This document shows, piece by piece, positions 38,101 through 46,139 of a stretch of DNA of 64,000 bases. Within the stretch, counting starts at the first letter, position 1. Every line of letters begins with the position of its first letter. Source of the stretch: Symsagittifera roscoffensis (taxonomy: Eukaryota; Xenacoelomorpha; Acoela; Convolutidae); contig NC_087069.1 in the NCBI RefSeq assembly GCF_963678635.1, positions 16,530,660-16,594,659 of the forward strand, written 5' to 3'. The notes under the pieces were generated by a model that was not told where the DNA came from, ran no database searches, and saw nothing but the letters and a program-made list of their open reading frames with translations. Made by a program: the position numbers and the translations under genes.

Positions 38101-41100
38101 GAGTGCATATTCTATTCCTCTGTCTTTTCTATTTTTAAGTCTAAACAACGGCGTTTGCAAACGTCTTTTCAATTGGTAGAGTTTATCTACATTTTTGTCC
38201 GTAATCTATCTATCTATGGTATTTATTACTTTACTGTTAACTTTTAACCCTACAGCTTTGAGTCGAGTTATCTCAACTATTGAAATAGGTTTTTTTTAAA
38301 CAGCTTGCTTGTACCAACATCCTCGCTTACGCCTTACCATGTACCCTCCCCCCTCCCGCCTTTGCTCACTTTCTTATTATTCGCTGAGGTTCGGTTTTAC
38401 TTACAAATTTGTCTTTTAAGCGTAATAACTAAACATTAACGGAGTATAAGTAAGCAAATTGATGTTAAAAGTCGATACTGATTGTTTTTTAATGAAAAAA
38501 CTGGTTTTGGTGAATTTTTGTGGAAAAAAAATGTTTCAAAAATATCGGAAAAGCTTATTATAATGAGTTATTTAATGAGATAAAATTTAACTGCACCAAA
38601 ACATTAGCTCTTTTTTTTTCTAGCGTTTTAAAAAAAGATCCGAAAAAAGCCAAATTTTAGGGATCCATGTTTTTTACATTTTTTTAAGTAAGGAATTGTA
38701 CGAAAATGTAATACATACATTTTTTATTAGATGAAAATTGAACGATAAGCAATTTTGATCAACCTGCCCTCTTGTAGCTTGTATGAGAATTTTTTTGACG
38801 GTGTAACGAGTTTTTTACAAGGCTAAGTAGGGCCAAATATGTCTGTAATAGCCTAATTATTTTAAATGTCAACTTTCATATCAATCAGACAAAAGCAACA
38901 ATTTTTTTACTTATGCAAGTTTGCAGGTGGGAAAAAGAAAAAATAGACTGGTTGAAAATTGCCTGTATAATTTATATATACTTATTTTATAGGCAAGAGG
39001 ACTTAAAACTCTTTATACAAATCTGAGGTCACATTTATGGTTGTCCTATTTTTGGAGCGATTTTGAGAGGTTCAATATTTTAAGTATTTGTTTTGGGAAT
39101 CCAAAACAGAAAGGAAGATCTAAGAAAACTAGCAATGTTGCGGATTACGTGACAAACCTGATTCTAGCAGGTTGCGGAATCCGTTTACAGTGCACAGTTT
39201 GCACAGTTTGGCCTCGTTATGGTCAATGTTGATTCTAACACTCTTCTATCTACTGTTCCTATTCACATTTGTTATTGCTTGTTTTAATTTTTACCATTTT
39301 AGATCATATTGCTTTTTACTTTTTCTCACTCAGTCAATTTATCAAAAACTGAATTGCTTTTCTGCTCCAATTAGACTAGATATAAGTATATAAAATGTAT
39401 TTTAATTACTAAATCAAATAATACTTTTCTAAATTTCTGTGGCTCACATCAATCGTTTCGCGAAATATATTCAAGGTTCTGTCAATTTTTGTTGTATCCC
39501 CACATACGAGGGGGTTCCATGAATTTTCCAAAAGCTGAAGATTTTCAATTTTTTGGAGTTGCTGAATCGTCGTCTCCAAAAGCAATAATAACACACTATT
39601 TACCAAAAAAATTGTTAGCCTTAATCGCCTTAGGTATTTTTTGGGTACTCTCTAACGCTGATAATCTCGGATCTCTTCTTTTCCTGATACAATAAGAAAC
39701 AGTCATATTGTAAGCTGAGTGCATATCTATTATTATCTTAAAACTCTACTCTACGACGGCGTTTGCAAACGTCTTTTCAATCGGCAGAGTGTATCTGCAT
39801 ATTCTATCTTGAATATATCTATCTATGATACTTATTAATTTACTATTAATCCTACTTTTAACCCTGCAGCTTTGAATCAGTACTTGTCGGGTTATCTCAA
39901 CTATAGAATCATATTTTTTTGAATCTTTTTTTTTCTAACAGCTTGCTTGTAACAACATCCCCTTTTACGCCTTCCCACTTGCCCTCCCTCCTCCCGTCTT
40001 TGCTCACTTTCCTATCATTTATTGAAATTCGTTTTTAGTTACAAATTTGTCTTTTAAGCGTAATAGAAGAACAGTAACGGAGTATACGTAGGCAAATTGT
40101 TGCTAAAAATTGATACTGATTGTTTTTTTTTAAAACTGGTTTTGCTGAATTTTTGTGGAGAAAAAAGTTTTTCAAAATTAACGGAAAAAATTATAATAAT
40201 GAGTTATTTCATGAGATGAAATTTAACTGCCCCAAAAAATTAGCTATTTTGATTCTTTTTCTAAACAAATTCCGAAAAAAGCCAAAATTTAGGGATCCAT
40301 GTTTTTTTACAACTTTTTGTAAGTAAGGAATTGTACGAAAATGTATGACAAACTTTTTTAATTATTTAAAAATTGAACAATAGGCAGTTTTGATCAACCT
40401 ACTGTAGCTTGTATGAGCATGATTTCTTTGGTGTAACGAGTTTTTCACAAGGCTAAGTAAGAGCAGATATGTCTGTAACAGCCTAATTAGTTTAAATGCC
40501 ATTTTTCATAACAATCAGACAAAAGCAACATCTTTTTCAATAATACAAGTTTGCAAGTGGGGAAAAGAAAAAATAGACTGGTTGAAGTTTGCCTGTATAA
40601 TTTATAAATACTTATCTGATAAGCAAGAGGACTTACAACTCCTTATACGAATCTGAAGTCATATTTATGGTTGTCCTATTTTTGGAGCAATTTTGAGAGG
40701 TTCAATGTTTTAAGTATTTGTTGGGGGAATCCAAAACAGCAAAGAAAATCAAAGAATTGCTTTTCTGCCTCCGAAAAAACTAGATACATGTATAGAAAAT
40801 TGTTTTAAATACTAAATCAAATAACACATTTCTAAGTTTCTGTGGCTCACATCAATCGTTTCGCGAAATTTCTTCAAGGATCTGTCAATTTTTGTTGTAT
40901 CCGCACATACATGGGGTGTACTAGAATTTTCCTAAGGCTACAGATTTTCAAATTTTTGGAGTTGCTGAATCATCGTCCCAAAAAAATTGTTCGCCTTAAT
41001 CGCCTTAAGTATTTTTTGGGTACTCTCTAACGCTGATAATCTGGGGTCTCTCCTTTTCCTGATAATCTTGATACCAAGGGGCCTAGAATTTTTTAAATAT

Positions 41101-42340
41101 GGCCGATTAAACCTTGGCGAAATAGGGGCTCTTTGAGTGATGAGGGGGTCGTTTCCTGAGTAAGATTTTTTTTCTCAACACACGACCGATAATGACTATA
41201 TTTATAGTTTCAAATGCTTGATAATATATATCACAGGCATGTTTTTATTAATTGACCAGCCCGAAGCGTAACCAAAAGGTTAATTATCTAAGGTTAACTA
41301 AGCTATGGGTATCTTACAAAAGCTCACCTTGTAAATTGCTGGGCAACATCACTACCGCTGCGCCACAGCACCACATTCATTTGTTACTTTGTTTGCAGAA
41401 CCGAATCCACCGTCCGAGGTCGGCTACTTCCCAGACGACGAAGACAATGTTTACGTCTACTTCATTCCAGATCGCGATTTCCCCGCTGAAGGACAATGGC
41501 AAACAGATGTACTTTCTTCATACTCAGGTACGTCTAAAAGAGCGTAAATTTTTCCACCCCCACACCACATATTTCCTTTTTTTAACGTTTACATTGTTTG
41601 CGTTTAATTATTGCTAAATGCGTGACCCGAGTTGACCTCCATGGACCAAAATTGGTAATCATACAATTCCATAAACTAAGTATAAGAAAAAATTACTACT
41701 CATACAAATTTCATACATTTAGCTAAATTTTCAAAAATCTTTTTTCTTGTTTTGGCATAAAAGTCGGTGTATCGTACAAAAAAAAAATTTATTGTCAAAA
41801 AAATGCTAATCATACAGTTTCCATATATGGAACCTGTGTGACTAGCATTCTTTTGTTGGCAACAAACAAAACTTTTTCCAAGTAGTTTTTTTTTCAAGCG
41901 CAAACCAAGTTTTTTTTCCTGAAAAACATTTTTTTTTCTGCATAGAAAATTTAAAGTTTTATGTGCATAACGTAATCCTGGATGCATTAATGTTGATTTT
42001 TTTTTCGTTTTCGCTTAATAAGTTTTTTAGAATACGATAAAAAACATCTACTTTTTATATGGGCTTGTATGCCTTGATCAATGTCTGAAAACTTAAAATC
42101 TCAAATTTTAAAAATAATTATCTTTGAAAATGTTTGCCTAAATTCGAAAAAAATATATTTTCTTTATGTATTTTGTTTAAAACAGCCCTGAACAAAATTC
42201 AACTCGTTTTTTACGCATTCTAATTGTCAGACTGTACAACTTTTGGTGACTCCAGCTATGAGAAAACCAAGGTCTTTGTCACTTCCGTTCGATTACAAAC
42301 ACAATTCAAAAGATTTCAGAAATTAAATTTAGTAATTAAA
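26071..42340 (+). CDS. Host gene for a small secreted protein, five exons recognised
   Basis: Five exons join in phase: 26071-26158, 26646-26796, 32431-32564, 41399-41527 and 42231 to about 42340. All visible junctions are GT-AG with matching phases (1, 2, 1, 1). The product begins with a signal peptide (MLKVVTKAAILLFVGFVW, cleavage likely after SNA) and continues as an extracellular domain of about 160 residues with Tyr/Trp/Gly-rich, beta-strand-like sequence (LEPGYTYEYTVELDG resembles a fibronectin-III strand). Possible N-glycosylation sites lie in exons 2 and 3. I do not recognise the family. The 3' end is uncertain: no good donor is seen after 42231, and the Polinton begins at 42657, so a final exon may lie beyond it or the gene may be cut. 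Confidence 0.55.
26646..26796 (+). CDS. Host gene exon 2
   Basis: Acceptor TTTTGTTCAG at 26645; 151 bp in phase with exon 1; donor GTTAGT at 26797. Encodes SVTISVDYWRLDGSYNGS and LMLRRNGIILSTATWTNS, alternating polar/hydrophobic as in beta strands, with one NGS site. Confidence 0.6.
26797..28500. other. Intron 2, left part
   Basis: AT-rich intronic sequence of the secreted-protein gene. Small open frames (27694-27921, 27831-28058, 28072-28290) have no known motif. Nothing else recognised. Confidence 0.5.
28811..29480 (-). pseudogene. LINE (non-LTR) reverse transcriptase relic
   Basis: In several shifted minus-strand frames the landmarks of a CR1/Jockey-like LINE RT can be read in order from 29480 downward: KALDTVKHSILL (cf. 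KAFDTVDH), FGVPKSSILD (cf. GVPQGSILG) and LYANDTALISKQ (cf. YADDTAL, one catalytic Asp changed). Many stops and frameshifts. It belongs with the endonuclease relic at 31198-31620 on the same strand. Confidence 0.65.
30764..30842. repeat. 20-bp tandem repeat, four units
   Basis: GCGGATTCCACTTACAGTTT-type units start at 30764, 30784, 30804 and 30824 with one to three differences each. A truncated fifth (GCGGATTTCGC) follows. Period exactly 20. Confidence 0.85.
30935..31125. repeat. Dispersed repeat, copy 1
   Basis: Landmarks CCTATTTTTGGAGC, AAACCAAAACAG and GCAATGTTGC...TTGCGGAAT recur at 39043-39235 and, shortened, at 40676-40752; the tail (GTGCACAGTTTGGCCT-type) also appears at about 63000-63050. 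Origin unknown. Confidence 0.65.
31198..31620 (-). pseudogene. LINE endonuclease relic
   Basis: Minus-strand reading gives KKGTSVGFYV (cf. GGVGIYV), then the frame 31440-31198 with SCVYCVYRAKN (cf. GVIYRPPN), VLCGDLIVNHL (cf. GDFNIN) and SFNLQLTQTT (cf. FNLQQLI..PT). These are the ordered landmarks of an APE-type LINE endonuclease. It lies upstream of the RT relic in the element's direction, so both are parts of one old LINE in intron 2. Confidence 0.6.
31621..32430. other. Intron 2, right end
   Basis: AT-rich, no motif. The plus-strand open frame that starts at 32225 only becomes protein-like after the acceptor at 32430, where exon 3 begins. Confidence 0.5.
32431..32564 (+). CDS. Host gene exon 3
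   Basis: Acceptor GGGTTTCAG at 32430; 134 bp; donor GTAAGA at 32565. Encodes TYFNNFEDTGGYWNTTGDG and EPGYTYEYTVELDG, ending with ENYCT. Base composition is more balanced than the surrounding AT-rich intron, which helped to spot it. Confidence 0.65.
32647..32765. repeat. Degenerate ATT/ATG microsatellite
   Basis: Imperfect TTATGA/TTATTA-type hexamer tract just inside intron 3. It yields long Ile/Met-rich or His/Asn-rich frames on the two strands that are artefacts of the repeat. Confidence 0.85.
32766..33915. other. Intron 3, left part
   Basis: AT-rich with a short 33-bp tandem duplication (ACGTCAACCGGTATAAAAG at 33689 and 33722). No gene recognised. Confidence 0.5.
33916..34338 (+). repeat. 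Gypsy 5' LTR
   Basis: Starts about TGTGACTGC and ends ATCTCA. Shared landmarks with the 3' LTR: TTTGTTTATGT, TCTAACCGGTC, CATATTGTAAGCTGAGTG, AACAACGGCGTTT. The left limit is approximate because identity is low there. TGGCGCAGCC follows at once and may be the primer-binding site. Confidence 0.7.
34338..35340 (+). pseudogene. gag: Gypsy gag remnant
   Basis: The natural start is ATG at 34338, whose A is the last LTR base (MAQPAVHVNEERADLLGMPP). The frame continues to 34889, with a helical Arg/Glu-rich part (RVLRSQAVVRMTEEWNAELE), then shifts; LYNWPQHQERDTIEDLIVGG and VQRQLIRAGENLYSLQKLA continue the capsid-like region at 34975-35186. A pentanucleotide microsatellite (AATAC) at 34889-34935 has expanded at the frameshift. 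Confidence 0.7.
34889..34935. repeat. AATAC pentanucleotide microsatellite
   Basis: Eight or nine AATAC units in tandem with one variant, inside the Gypsy gag remnant. Confidence 0.9.
35341..36126 (+). pseudogene. Gypsy nucleocapsid and protease remnant
   Basis: REVTCNLCRKRGYFECCKF is a damaged CCHC knuckle (His replaced). From 35600, FYATVDMVSSVSFLNQRT resembles a retropepsin active site with DTGS changed to DMVS, followed by KLYGMIVIPIS and GWKVTAASFLGS. Not functional. Confidence 0.6.
36127..37200 (+). pseudogene. pol: Gypsy reverse transcriptase and RNase H remnant
   Basis: VWFTSLDLKCAFSQLPV (motif A), GSYWFKTGFYRLTDMPTELQ (motif B region) and ICYLNDILIVTKG (catalytic YLDD changed to YLND), then KCEFSVNKVVWL, LRQLHSVMGRLNHLQRFIP and an RNase H-like ASHKGLGASL and LLAFVWSCDHFHTYFLG. 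Stops at 36332 and 36646 and several frameshifts. The changed catalytic Asp alone would inactivate it. Confidence 0.8.
37201..37883 (+). other. Gypsy 3' internal region, unreadable
   Basis: Where integrase would be expected I find no zinc finger or DDE motif; Pro/Ser/Thr-rich short frames overlap here. The integrase is probably deleted. The end of the segment leads into the 3' LTR without a clear purine tract. Confidence 0.45.
37884..38275 (+). repeat. Gypsy 3' LTR
   Basis: Starts about TGTGCCAAAC and ends GTTATCTCA. About 390 bp against about 420 bp for the 5' copy. Its right part, from 38085, is also present in the tandem duplication at 39701. Confidence 0.7.
38085..39700. repeat. 1.6-kb tandem duplication, unit 1
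   Basis: Starts within the Gypsy 3' LTR (AGTCATATTGTAAGCTGAG) and runs through flanking AT-rich DNA to 39700, where the same LTR segment begins again. Contains dispersed repeat copy 2 at 39043-39235. The unit shows the duplication happened after the Gypsy insertion. Confidence 0.8.
39043..39235. repeat. Dispersed repeat, copy 2
   Basis: Same landmarks as 30935-31125: CCTATTTTTGGAGCG, ATCCAAAACAG, AGCAATGTTGCGGATTA, GTGCACAGTTTGC. A shortened third copy is in the duplicated unit at 40676-40752. Confidence 0.65.
39701..41070. repeat. 1.6-kb tandem duplication, unit 2 (shortened)
   Basis: Second copy starting with the LTR segment and sharing ACAGCTTGCTTGTAACAACAT, TTTGTCTTTTAAGCGTAATA, GCTTGTATGAG and the ATCAATCGTTTCGCGAAAT landmarks with unit 1. 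It lacks about 250 bp around the dispersed repeat. The copies have diverged clearly (roughly 85-90% by eye). Confidence 0.75.
41071..41398. other. Intron 3, right end
   Basis: Unique AT-rich intron sequence leading to the acceptor TTTGTTTGCAG. Nothing else recognised. Confidence 0.5.
41399..41527 (+). CDS. Host gene exon 4
   Basis: Acceptor TTTGTTTGCAG at 41398; 129 bp; donor GTACGT at 41528. Encodes NPPSEVGYFPDDEDNVYVYF and FPAEGQWQTDVLSSYS. GC-rich third positions stand out from the intron. Confidence 0.6.
41528..42230. other. Intron 4
   Basis: 703 bp, AT-rich, rich in homopolymer A/T runs. No feature recognised beyond the splice sites at its ends. Confidence 0.5.
42231..42340 (+). CDS. 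Host gene exon 5, end uncertain
   Basis: Acceptor CTAATTGTCAG at 42230; in phase with exon 4. Encodes DCTTFGDSSYEKTKVFVTS and then becomes AT-rich. The open frame continues to a stop at 42431-42433. Possible donors (GTAATT near 42331, GTATAG near 42361) are weak, so the exon end is a guess. Confidence 0.4.
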
Positions 42341-42656
42341 ATCAACTTTTTTAGGTTATGGTATAGTACTTATCATTCCAATTTTGCATATGGAAAAAGG
42401 CTTATCATAGAGTTTTCATTCAAATTTCTGTAAGAATGGAACTCTATGGTAAAGAGTTTTTCATATATGGAAATCGTACAAAAAGAAGTTTTGATCAACC
42501 GGGGGATTTTACAAAAAAGTGAAAAGTAGACAAAAAGCTTTCATTGCATTATAGCAATGTTAAAATAGTTTTTCCAATAGAAATTCAATGGTGGGGGAAA
42601 TGGGTAAGAGACAAAAGCTCTTTTCCTGTTTTTTTCGGCATTTGTAACGCACTATC
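42341..42656. other. DNA between the host exon and the Polinton
   Basis: AT-rich, either intron or 3' flank of the secreted-protein gene. Its last six bases (42651-42656, ACTATC) are the target-site duplication of the Polinton. Confidence 0.6.
42651..42656. repeat. Polinton target-site duplication, left (ACTATC)
   Basis: Directly abuts the AG terminus and matches 60910-60915 exactly. Confidence 0.92.
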
Positions 42657-42872
42657 AGTAGTATTGTATCGTGTCCCGGATCCTAAGGGGGGGGTCCTTC
42701 CTAAGGGGGGGGTCCTCACGTAAAGCAAAATCCTAGGAAAAAGGTCCTTAATTTTTTGGAGGACCCTCATCCTAGGATTTTGTAAACGAAAGAGATTTTC
42801 CACCCAAAAAGCAGAAGACCCCCTACTTAGGATCTTGCTAAGTTTAGCTTAACAACAAGGGACACGATACAA
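42657..42872 (+). repeat. Polinton left terminal inverted repeat
   Basis: About 216 bp, inverted match of 60696-60909. It is itself palindromic: TTGTATCGTGTCCC at 42664-42677 is mirrored by GGGACACGATACAA at 42859-42872. Between them five 17-bp iterons of the form CCTAAGGGGGGGGTCCT lie at 42682, 42700 and 42732 (forward) and 42760 and about 42815 (inverted). The TIR end is where protein-primed replication and integrase would act. Confidence 0.9.
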
Positions 42873-43173
42873 AAATCTTTCTAATTCCAAATTTTGGGGT
42901 CCTAATTATTGGTCCTGATTAATTATATGAATCATATTAATTGTTATGCTTGTTTAGGGTAAATGAACTTTCGACCTAGTTGAAATTTGTCAGTGAACGG
43001 GGAATTGACTTTTATGGTATATAATAAAAATTCGCCGGCCATTTTGGCAGCGTAGCTTAACTGTTGGCAGCAGTAAACTAATTCCTTAACTTGACCTAAA
43101 TTTTATGGTGAAAAGGCAGTAAATTGAAATTACTCTCAAAAGGCGGCGGCCGTTTCTGGGCAAAATATACCAA
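42873..43173. other. Left non-coding segment of the Polinton
   Basis: About 300 bp between TIR and first gene. It should contain the promoter of the rightward gene array; I see no strong TATA box. Contains a GC-rich GGCGGCGGCCG stretch at 43142-43152. Confidence 0.5.
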
Positions 43174-43743
43174 ATGATAAAATTGTCAAATTTTGAAATA
43201 AGAAAAATGAAATTAGAGGGAACTTGGTGTACTGAAGATATTGATAATGAACATTTACAATTAAGAGTGTTTTCAACCGCAGAAAAAAACTCATTTTTCA
43301 AATTATGTAATGAACGCTACGTCGTCTTCCTCGAAAGGGCAAAGGAAATTTCAAAGAAAGAATACGAGTTGATTTTCAAAGAACAATTTTATTTGAGTGA
43401 GCTTCAACAAATCTCTTGGTGCATTTCTACAAAACAAAAGTATGGCACTGTGAGCGATTTGAATATTGCTGATTATGAAAACGTTTTCGACTATTCGTTT
43501 GACTTTAACTCATTATGGGTTGATAAAGACTTGGAGAGAAAAATCCGTCTATGTTTCAACAAGCTATCAAAATACAAAAAACTTCCGGTGGTTTATTTAA
43601 TTATTTACCACCGTTATCTTAATGAGTCTAAATGGTATTTGCAAGGTCACTTTTATTTCCACTGGCTTGAAATTCAGCAGGTTGGAGAGGTGTTGGAAAA
43701 AATAAATAATGAAATTGCAAAAAAGCAGAGTAACTCCTATTGA
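43174..43743 (+). CDS. Polinton unknown protein 1
   Basis: 189 codons, or 178 if it starts at the Met at 43207. Mixed alpha/beta-like sequence rich in Phe, Tyr, Lys and Glu, no signal peptide and no membrane segment. It contains an aromatic cluster near the end (YLIIYHRYLNESKWYLQGHF). I do not recognise it; it is not one of the core Polinton genes. It overlaps the next gene by 35 bases, so the two are likely on one transcript. Confidence 0.75.
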   Translation: MIKLSNFEIRKMKLEGTWCTEDIDNEHLQLRVFSTAEKNSFFKLCNERYVVFLERAKEISKKEYELIFKEQFYLSELQQISWCISTKQKYGTVSDLNIADYENVFDYSFDFNSLWVDKDLERKIRLCFNKLSKYKKLPVVYLIIYHRYLNESKWYLQGHFYFHWLEIQQVGEVLEKINNEIAKKQSNSY

Positions 43744-44143
43744 TTTGAAAATAATTCACGAAATTTATACGTCTTTGAAACAAACTTATCCTGATAATTC
43801 TAACCGACGCAACTATTTTCTAGCTGCATGTTCTCTGTTTTTTGTTAGTTCTGATAACCTTAACTACGACATTTTAATTAAGTTGAGACCTTATGGTGGC
43901 TTGATTGGTATTGATAACTCTTCCTTGGACAAATATTTGAAAAATTCCAAAATTTTACGATTGCACGCTATTTTGCACGATGCGGCCGGATTTATACACG
44001 AATTTTATCAACAGGGTCCCACGTACTGTTACATGTTGCCCTGGAACTGTAACAACAGCTTATTGGGACATTTGAGTGGAATAGCGTTCTGCCTTTTCAT
44101 TAAGTTGAAAAAACCAGAAGTTTATCATTTACTAGAATGCTAG
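43709..44143 (+). CDS. Polinton unknown protein 2
   Basis: 144 codons starting at ATG 43709 inside the previous gene. Compact globular sequence with conserved-looking LRPYGGLIGIDN and LHAILHDAAGFIHEF segments and several Cys. No motif that I can name. The HAILHDAAG pattern has His and Asp spaced as in some metal-binding helices, but that is only a resemblance. It ends in ATGCTAG, sharing bases with the start of the next gene. Confidence 0.75.
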   Translation: MKLQKSRVTPIDLKIIHEIYTSLKQTYPDNSNRRNYFLAACSLFFVSSDNLNYDILIKLRPYGGLIGIDNSSLDKYLKNSKILRLHAILHDAAGFIHEFYQQGPTYCYMLPWNCNNSLLGHLSGIAFCLFIKLKKPEVYHLLEC

Positions 44144-44739
44144 GCGAGAGATCAGTTGTGCTTGACGTGGAAGGCTTTCGTTACAAGAAAAACGCCTTTG
44201 TGGTTAAAGAATTAGCAATAACAACTTCAGACTACAGCGATCGACTCATTTTCCTACCTCCAGTGAATTTCAATATACTACCAAAGCTTGAACAAAAAGC
44301 TTACAACTGGTTAACTAATTATTTACACGGTCTCCATTGGGAAAACGGTGATTATCTTTATATAAACTTGAATCAAATACTTCAGAGTTTTGTGCTGAGA
44401 AATCCTGGTGCCGTTTTTTACGCTAAAGGAAAAGAAAAGACAGAATTTTTGGCCAAGTACTTGGACCGAAAGATTGAAAACCTAGATGATTTGGGCTGTC
44501 CTCGGGTTGAAAACTTATATTTTAAAAATTATCCAAGTTGCAATAAACATATTCCACATTACAACTCCAGGAATCATTGTGCCTTGAAGAAAACCAAGGT
44601 TTTTTATGATTGGTTGAAAAATGAACAACAGCGAGAGATCAGCGAAAGTGGAGACATACCTATCACAAAATTCAATGCTTTGTGCGTGGAGAGCGTATTG
44701 ATTGCAATGGCCAAATTGTTCAGAGGAAGGAGCAAATAA
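44137..44739 (+). CDS. Polinton conserved protein, possible DEDD-exonuclease-like fold
   Basis: 200 codons. The N-terminus SVVLDVEGFRYKKNAFVVKE has a D-x-E pattern after a hydrophobic strand, as in exonuclease motif I. Further on are YNWLTNYLHGLHW, a central FVLRNPGAVFYAKGKEK, and HCALKKTKVFYDWL near the end, where a His is followed by a helix as in DEDDh enzymes. From memory similar proteins occur in Maverick-like elements of other invertebrates, but the nuclease reading is inference. The ATG overlaps the stop of the preceding gene. Confidence 0.75.
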   Translation: MLGERSVVLDVEGFRYKKNAFVVKELAITTSDYSDRLIFLPPVNFNILPKLEQKAYNWLTNYLHGLHWENGDYLYINLNQILQSFVLRNPGAVFYAKGKEKTEFLAKYLDRKIENLDDLGCPRVENLYFKNYPSCNKHIPHYNSRNHCALKKTKVFYDWLKNEQQREISESGDIPITKFNALCVESVLIAMAKLFRGRSK

Positions 44740-44829
44740 TAACTTCCGAAGAAGAGTTGTCTACGTTGAAGAGGTTTTTTCCAGTTATTGATCAATTTGT
44801 ATACTTCCAGAGATTCAAGTTTATCAGAA

Positions 44830-45084
44830 ATGTTAGCCAGCAAGCGAGGAGTATGTCTTCCCGAACTAGTCTTAGTACCCAAACGTCAGCCAGGAGTTCA
44901 GATGGATCTAAACAGCAGTGAATTGCCAGATGAGATTAAGACGATTGTGAAAGAGGATACTGTGAAGAAAATAATGTACTACAAAAAAACCGCAAATATC
45001 CCAGCAAACTTTGTTTTAGAAATGCATGACATAAATGATAGAGATTTCACACGTTATGAAATTTTTTACTGTTCTCAAAAGTAA
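44830..45084 (+). CDS. Polinton small protein, unknown
   Basis: 84 codons from the first ATG of an open frame that begins at 44788. Contains LPELVLVPKRQPG and a C-terminal DRDFTRYEIFYCSQK. Unknown family. Another frame overlaps at 44682-44921 without an ATG; I prefer this one because it has a normal start and an even composition. Confidence 0.45.
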   Translation: MLASKRGVCLPELVLVPKRQPGVQMDLNSSELPDEIKTIVKEDTVKKIMYYKKTANIPANFVLEMHDINDRDFTRYEIFYCSQK

Positions 45085-45156
45085 TTTAATTTTTTACAAG
45101 CTTCATTCGCAGAGAGAAAAAGTCTAACGCAGTCTGTAGAATAAATAGTTTCTCAA

Positions 45157-45441
45157 ATGTCAGAAGCAACAACAGCAGTAGATGAACCTGACGCAACATT
45201 AGTAACAGAGTTTGTTTATAACGAGACAAACAGTGAAAAAAAATCATGGAAGTTTTGTAACAATGTAACTTTGCCAAGGTCTGAAGTAGTTTTTGTTGCG
45301 CAAATGGTAGTAATTCTAATTTTACTAACTTTCTGCATTCTCAAACTTTCTTTCACTAAATTAAGTTGCGAAGAAACGTCAGTTTGGTTCTCGATTTTAT
45401 CAGGCTTGGTTGGTTACGTACTACCAAACCCAAGAATATGA
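45157..45441 (+). CDS. Polinton small membrane protein
   Basis: 94 codons. An acidic N-terminal half of about 45 residues, a strong transmembrane segment (VVFVAQMVVILILLTFCIL, about residues 45-65) and a second hydrophobic segment (WFSILSGLVGYVLPNP). Proteins ending in a similar GYVLPNP motif, encoded just before the ATPase, are familiar from other Mavericks. It may sit in an internal membrane or aid host-membrane passage; that is inference. Its stop overlaps the ATPase start (ATGA, 45438-45441). Confidence 0.75.
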   Translation: MSEATTAVDEPDATLVTEFVYNETNSEKKSWKFCNNVTLPRSEVVFVAQMVVILILLTFCILKLSFTKLSCEETSVWFSILSGLVGYVLPNPRI

Positions 45442-46139
45442 ATAAAGTGATTGATACTTCGACAAGAATTTTTATGGCGATAGTGGGACCTTCAGGATCC
45501 GGGAAAACTGAGTTAATTTTGAAACTTCTGATGGGAAATACTTTTTACCCTAAATTTGGAACCGTTCTATATCTTTACAAAGAGATGCAACCTGCATTCT
45601 CAGAAAAAGTGTCTTCTCGCGAAGTGAATATGGAGTTCATGAAATTCGACGGATTCGAATCTGTGAGAAAATTAGAAAATGTTCTTCTAGTTTTCGATGA
45701 TGCATGTGAAGACATCTATAATGACAAGGAATTTGTTAGGTTAGCGACAGCGGGTAGACATAGAGGGATAGATGTAATATATGTTAAGCATAACTTGTTT
45801 CAACAAAGTCGATGGTCGCGTACGATTGATTTGAACACTTCACACATCATTCTGTTCAAATCGCCTCGCGACGTTCAGCAACTAGATCTATTAGGAAGAC
45901 AATTGAATGTATCAAAATTTTTGAGAAACTGTTACGAATTAGCTACCAGAGACTCTTTTGGACATCTTCTAATCGACTTGGACCCCCGTACATCAGATTG
46001 TTTGAGATATTGTTCAAATATCACACCACCTGGGCCAACAGTTTTTTATTTACCCTTATCTGAAGCAGAAACTACTCCAATCACAAATGAAAAAGAAAAA
46101 CTTATCTATTCTGCGGCATATGGTACAACTGAAACCTGA
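45438..46139 (+). CDS. Packaging ATPase (FtsK/HerA, A32-like)
   Basis: 233 codons from the ATG that overlaps the stop of the membrane protein. Walker A GPSGSGKT at residues 17-24 and Walker B VLLVFDDACED near residue 87, followed by a TAGRHRGIDVIYVKHN segment typical of A32-type packaging ATPases. It would pump the element's DNA into the capsid. Length is normal for the family, with no lesion. The open frame extends upstream to 45366 but that part lies inside the membrane-protein gene. Confidence 0.92.
   Translation: MNKVIDTSTRIFMAIVGPSGSGKTELILKLLMGNTFYPKFGTVLYLYKEMQPAFSEKVSSREVNMEFMKFDGFESVRKLENVLLVFDDACEDIYNDKEFVRLATAGRHRGIDVIYVKHNLFQQSRWSRTIDLNTSHIILFKSPRDVQQLDLLGRQLNVSKFLRNCYELATRDSFGHLLIDLDPRTSDCLRYCSNITPPGPTVFYLPLSEAETTPITNEKEKLIYSAAYGTTET

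Larger units (their letters stand above)
33916..38275 (+). mobile_element. Decayed Ty3/Gypsy LTR retrotransposon
   Basis: Diverged direct repeats at 33916-34338 and 37884-38275 act as LTRs, both ending GTTATCTCA. Between them, plus-strand fragments of gag, a Cys-rich knuckle, a protease-like segment, RT and RNase H occur in Ty3/Gypsy order with many stops and frameshifts. No target-site duplication is visible. It lies in intron 3 of the secreted-protein gene, sense orientation. Confidence 0.85.

Noticed and set aside
44682-44921. 79-codon frame overlapping the small Polinton gene
   Set aside because: Begins with GTG, has no ATG near its start and overlaps the end of the preceding gene; the frame starting at 44830 is preferred.
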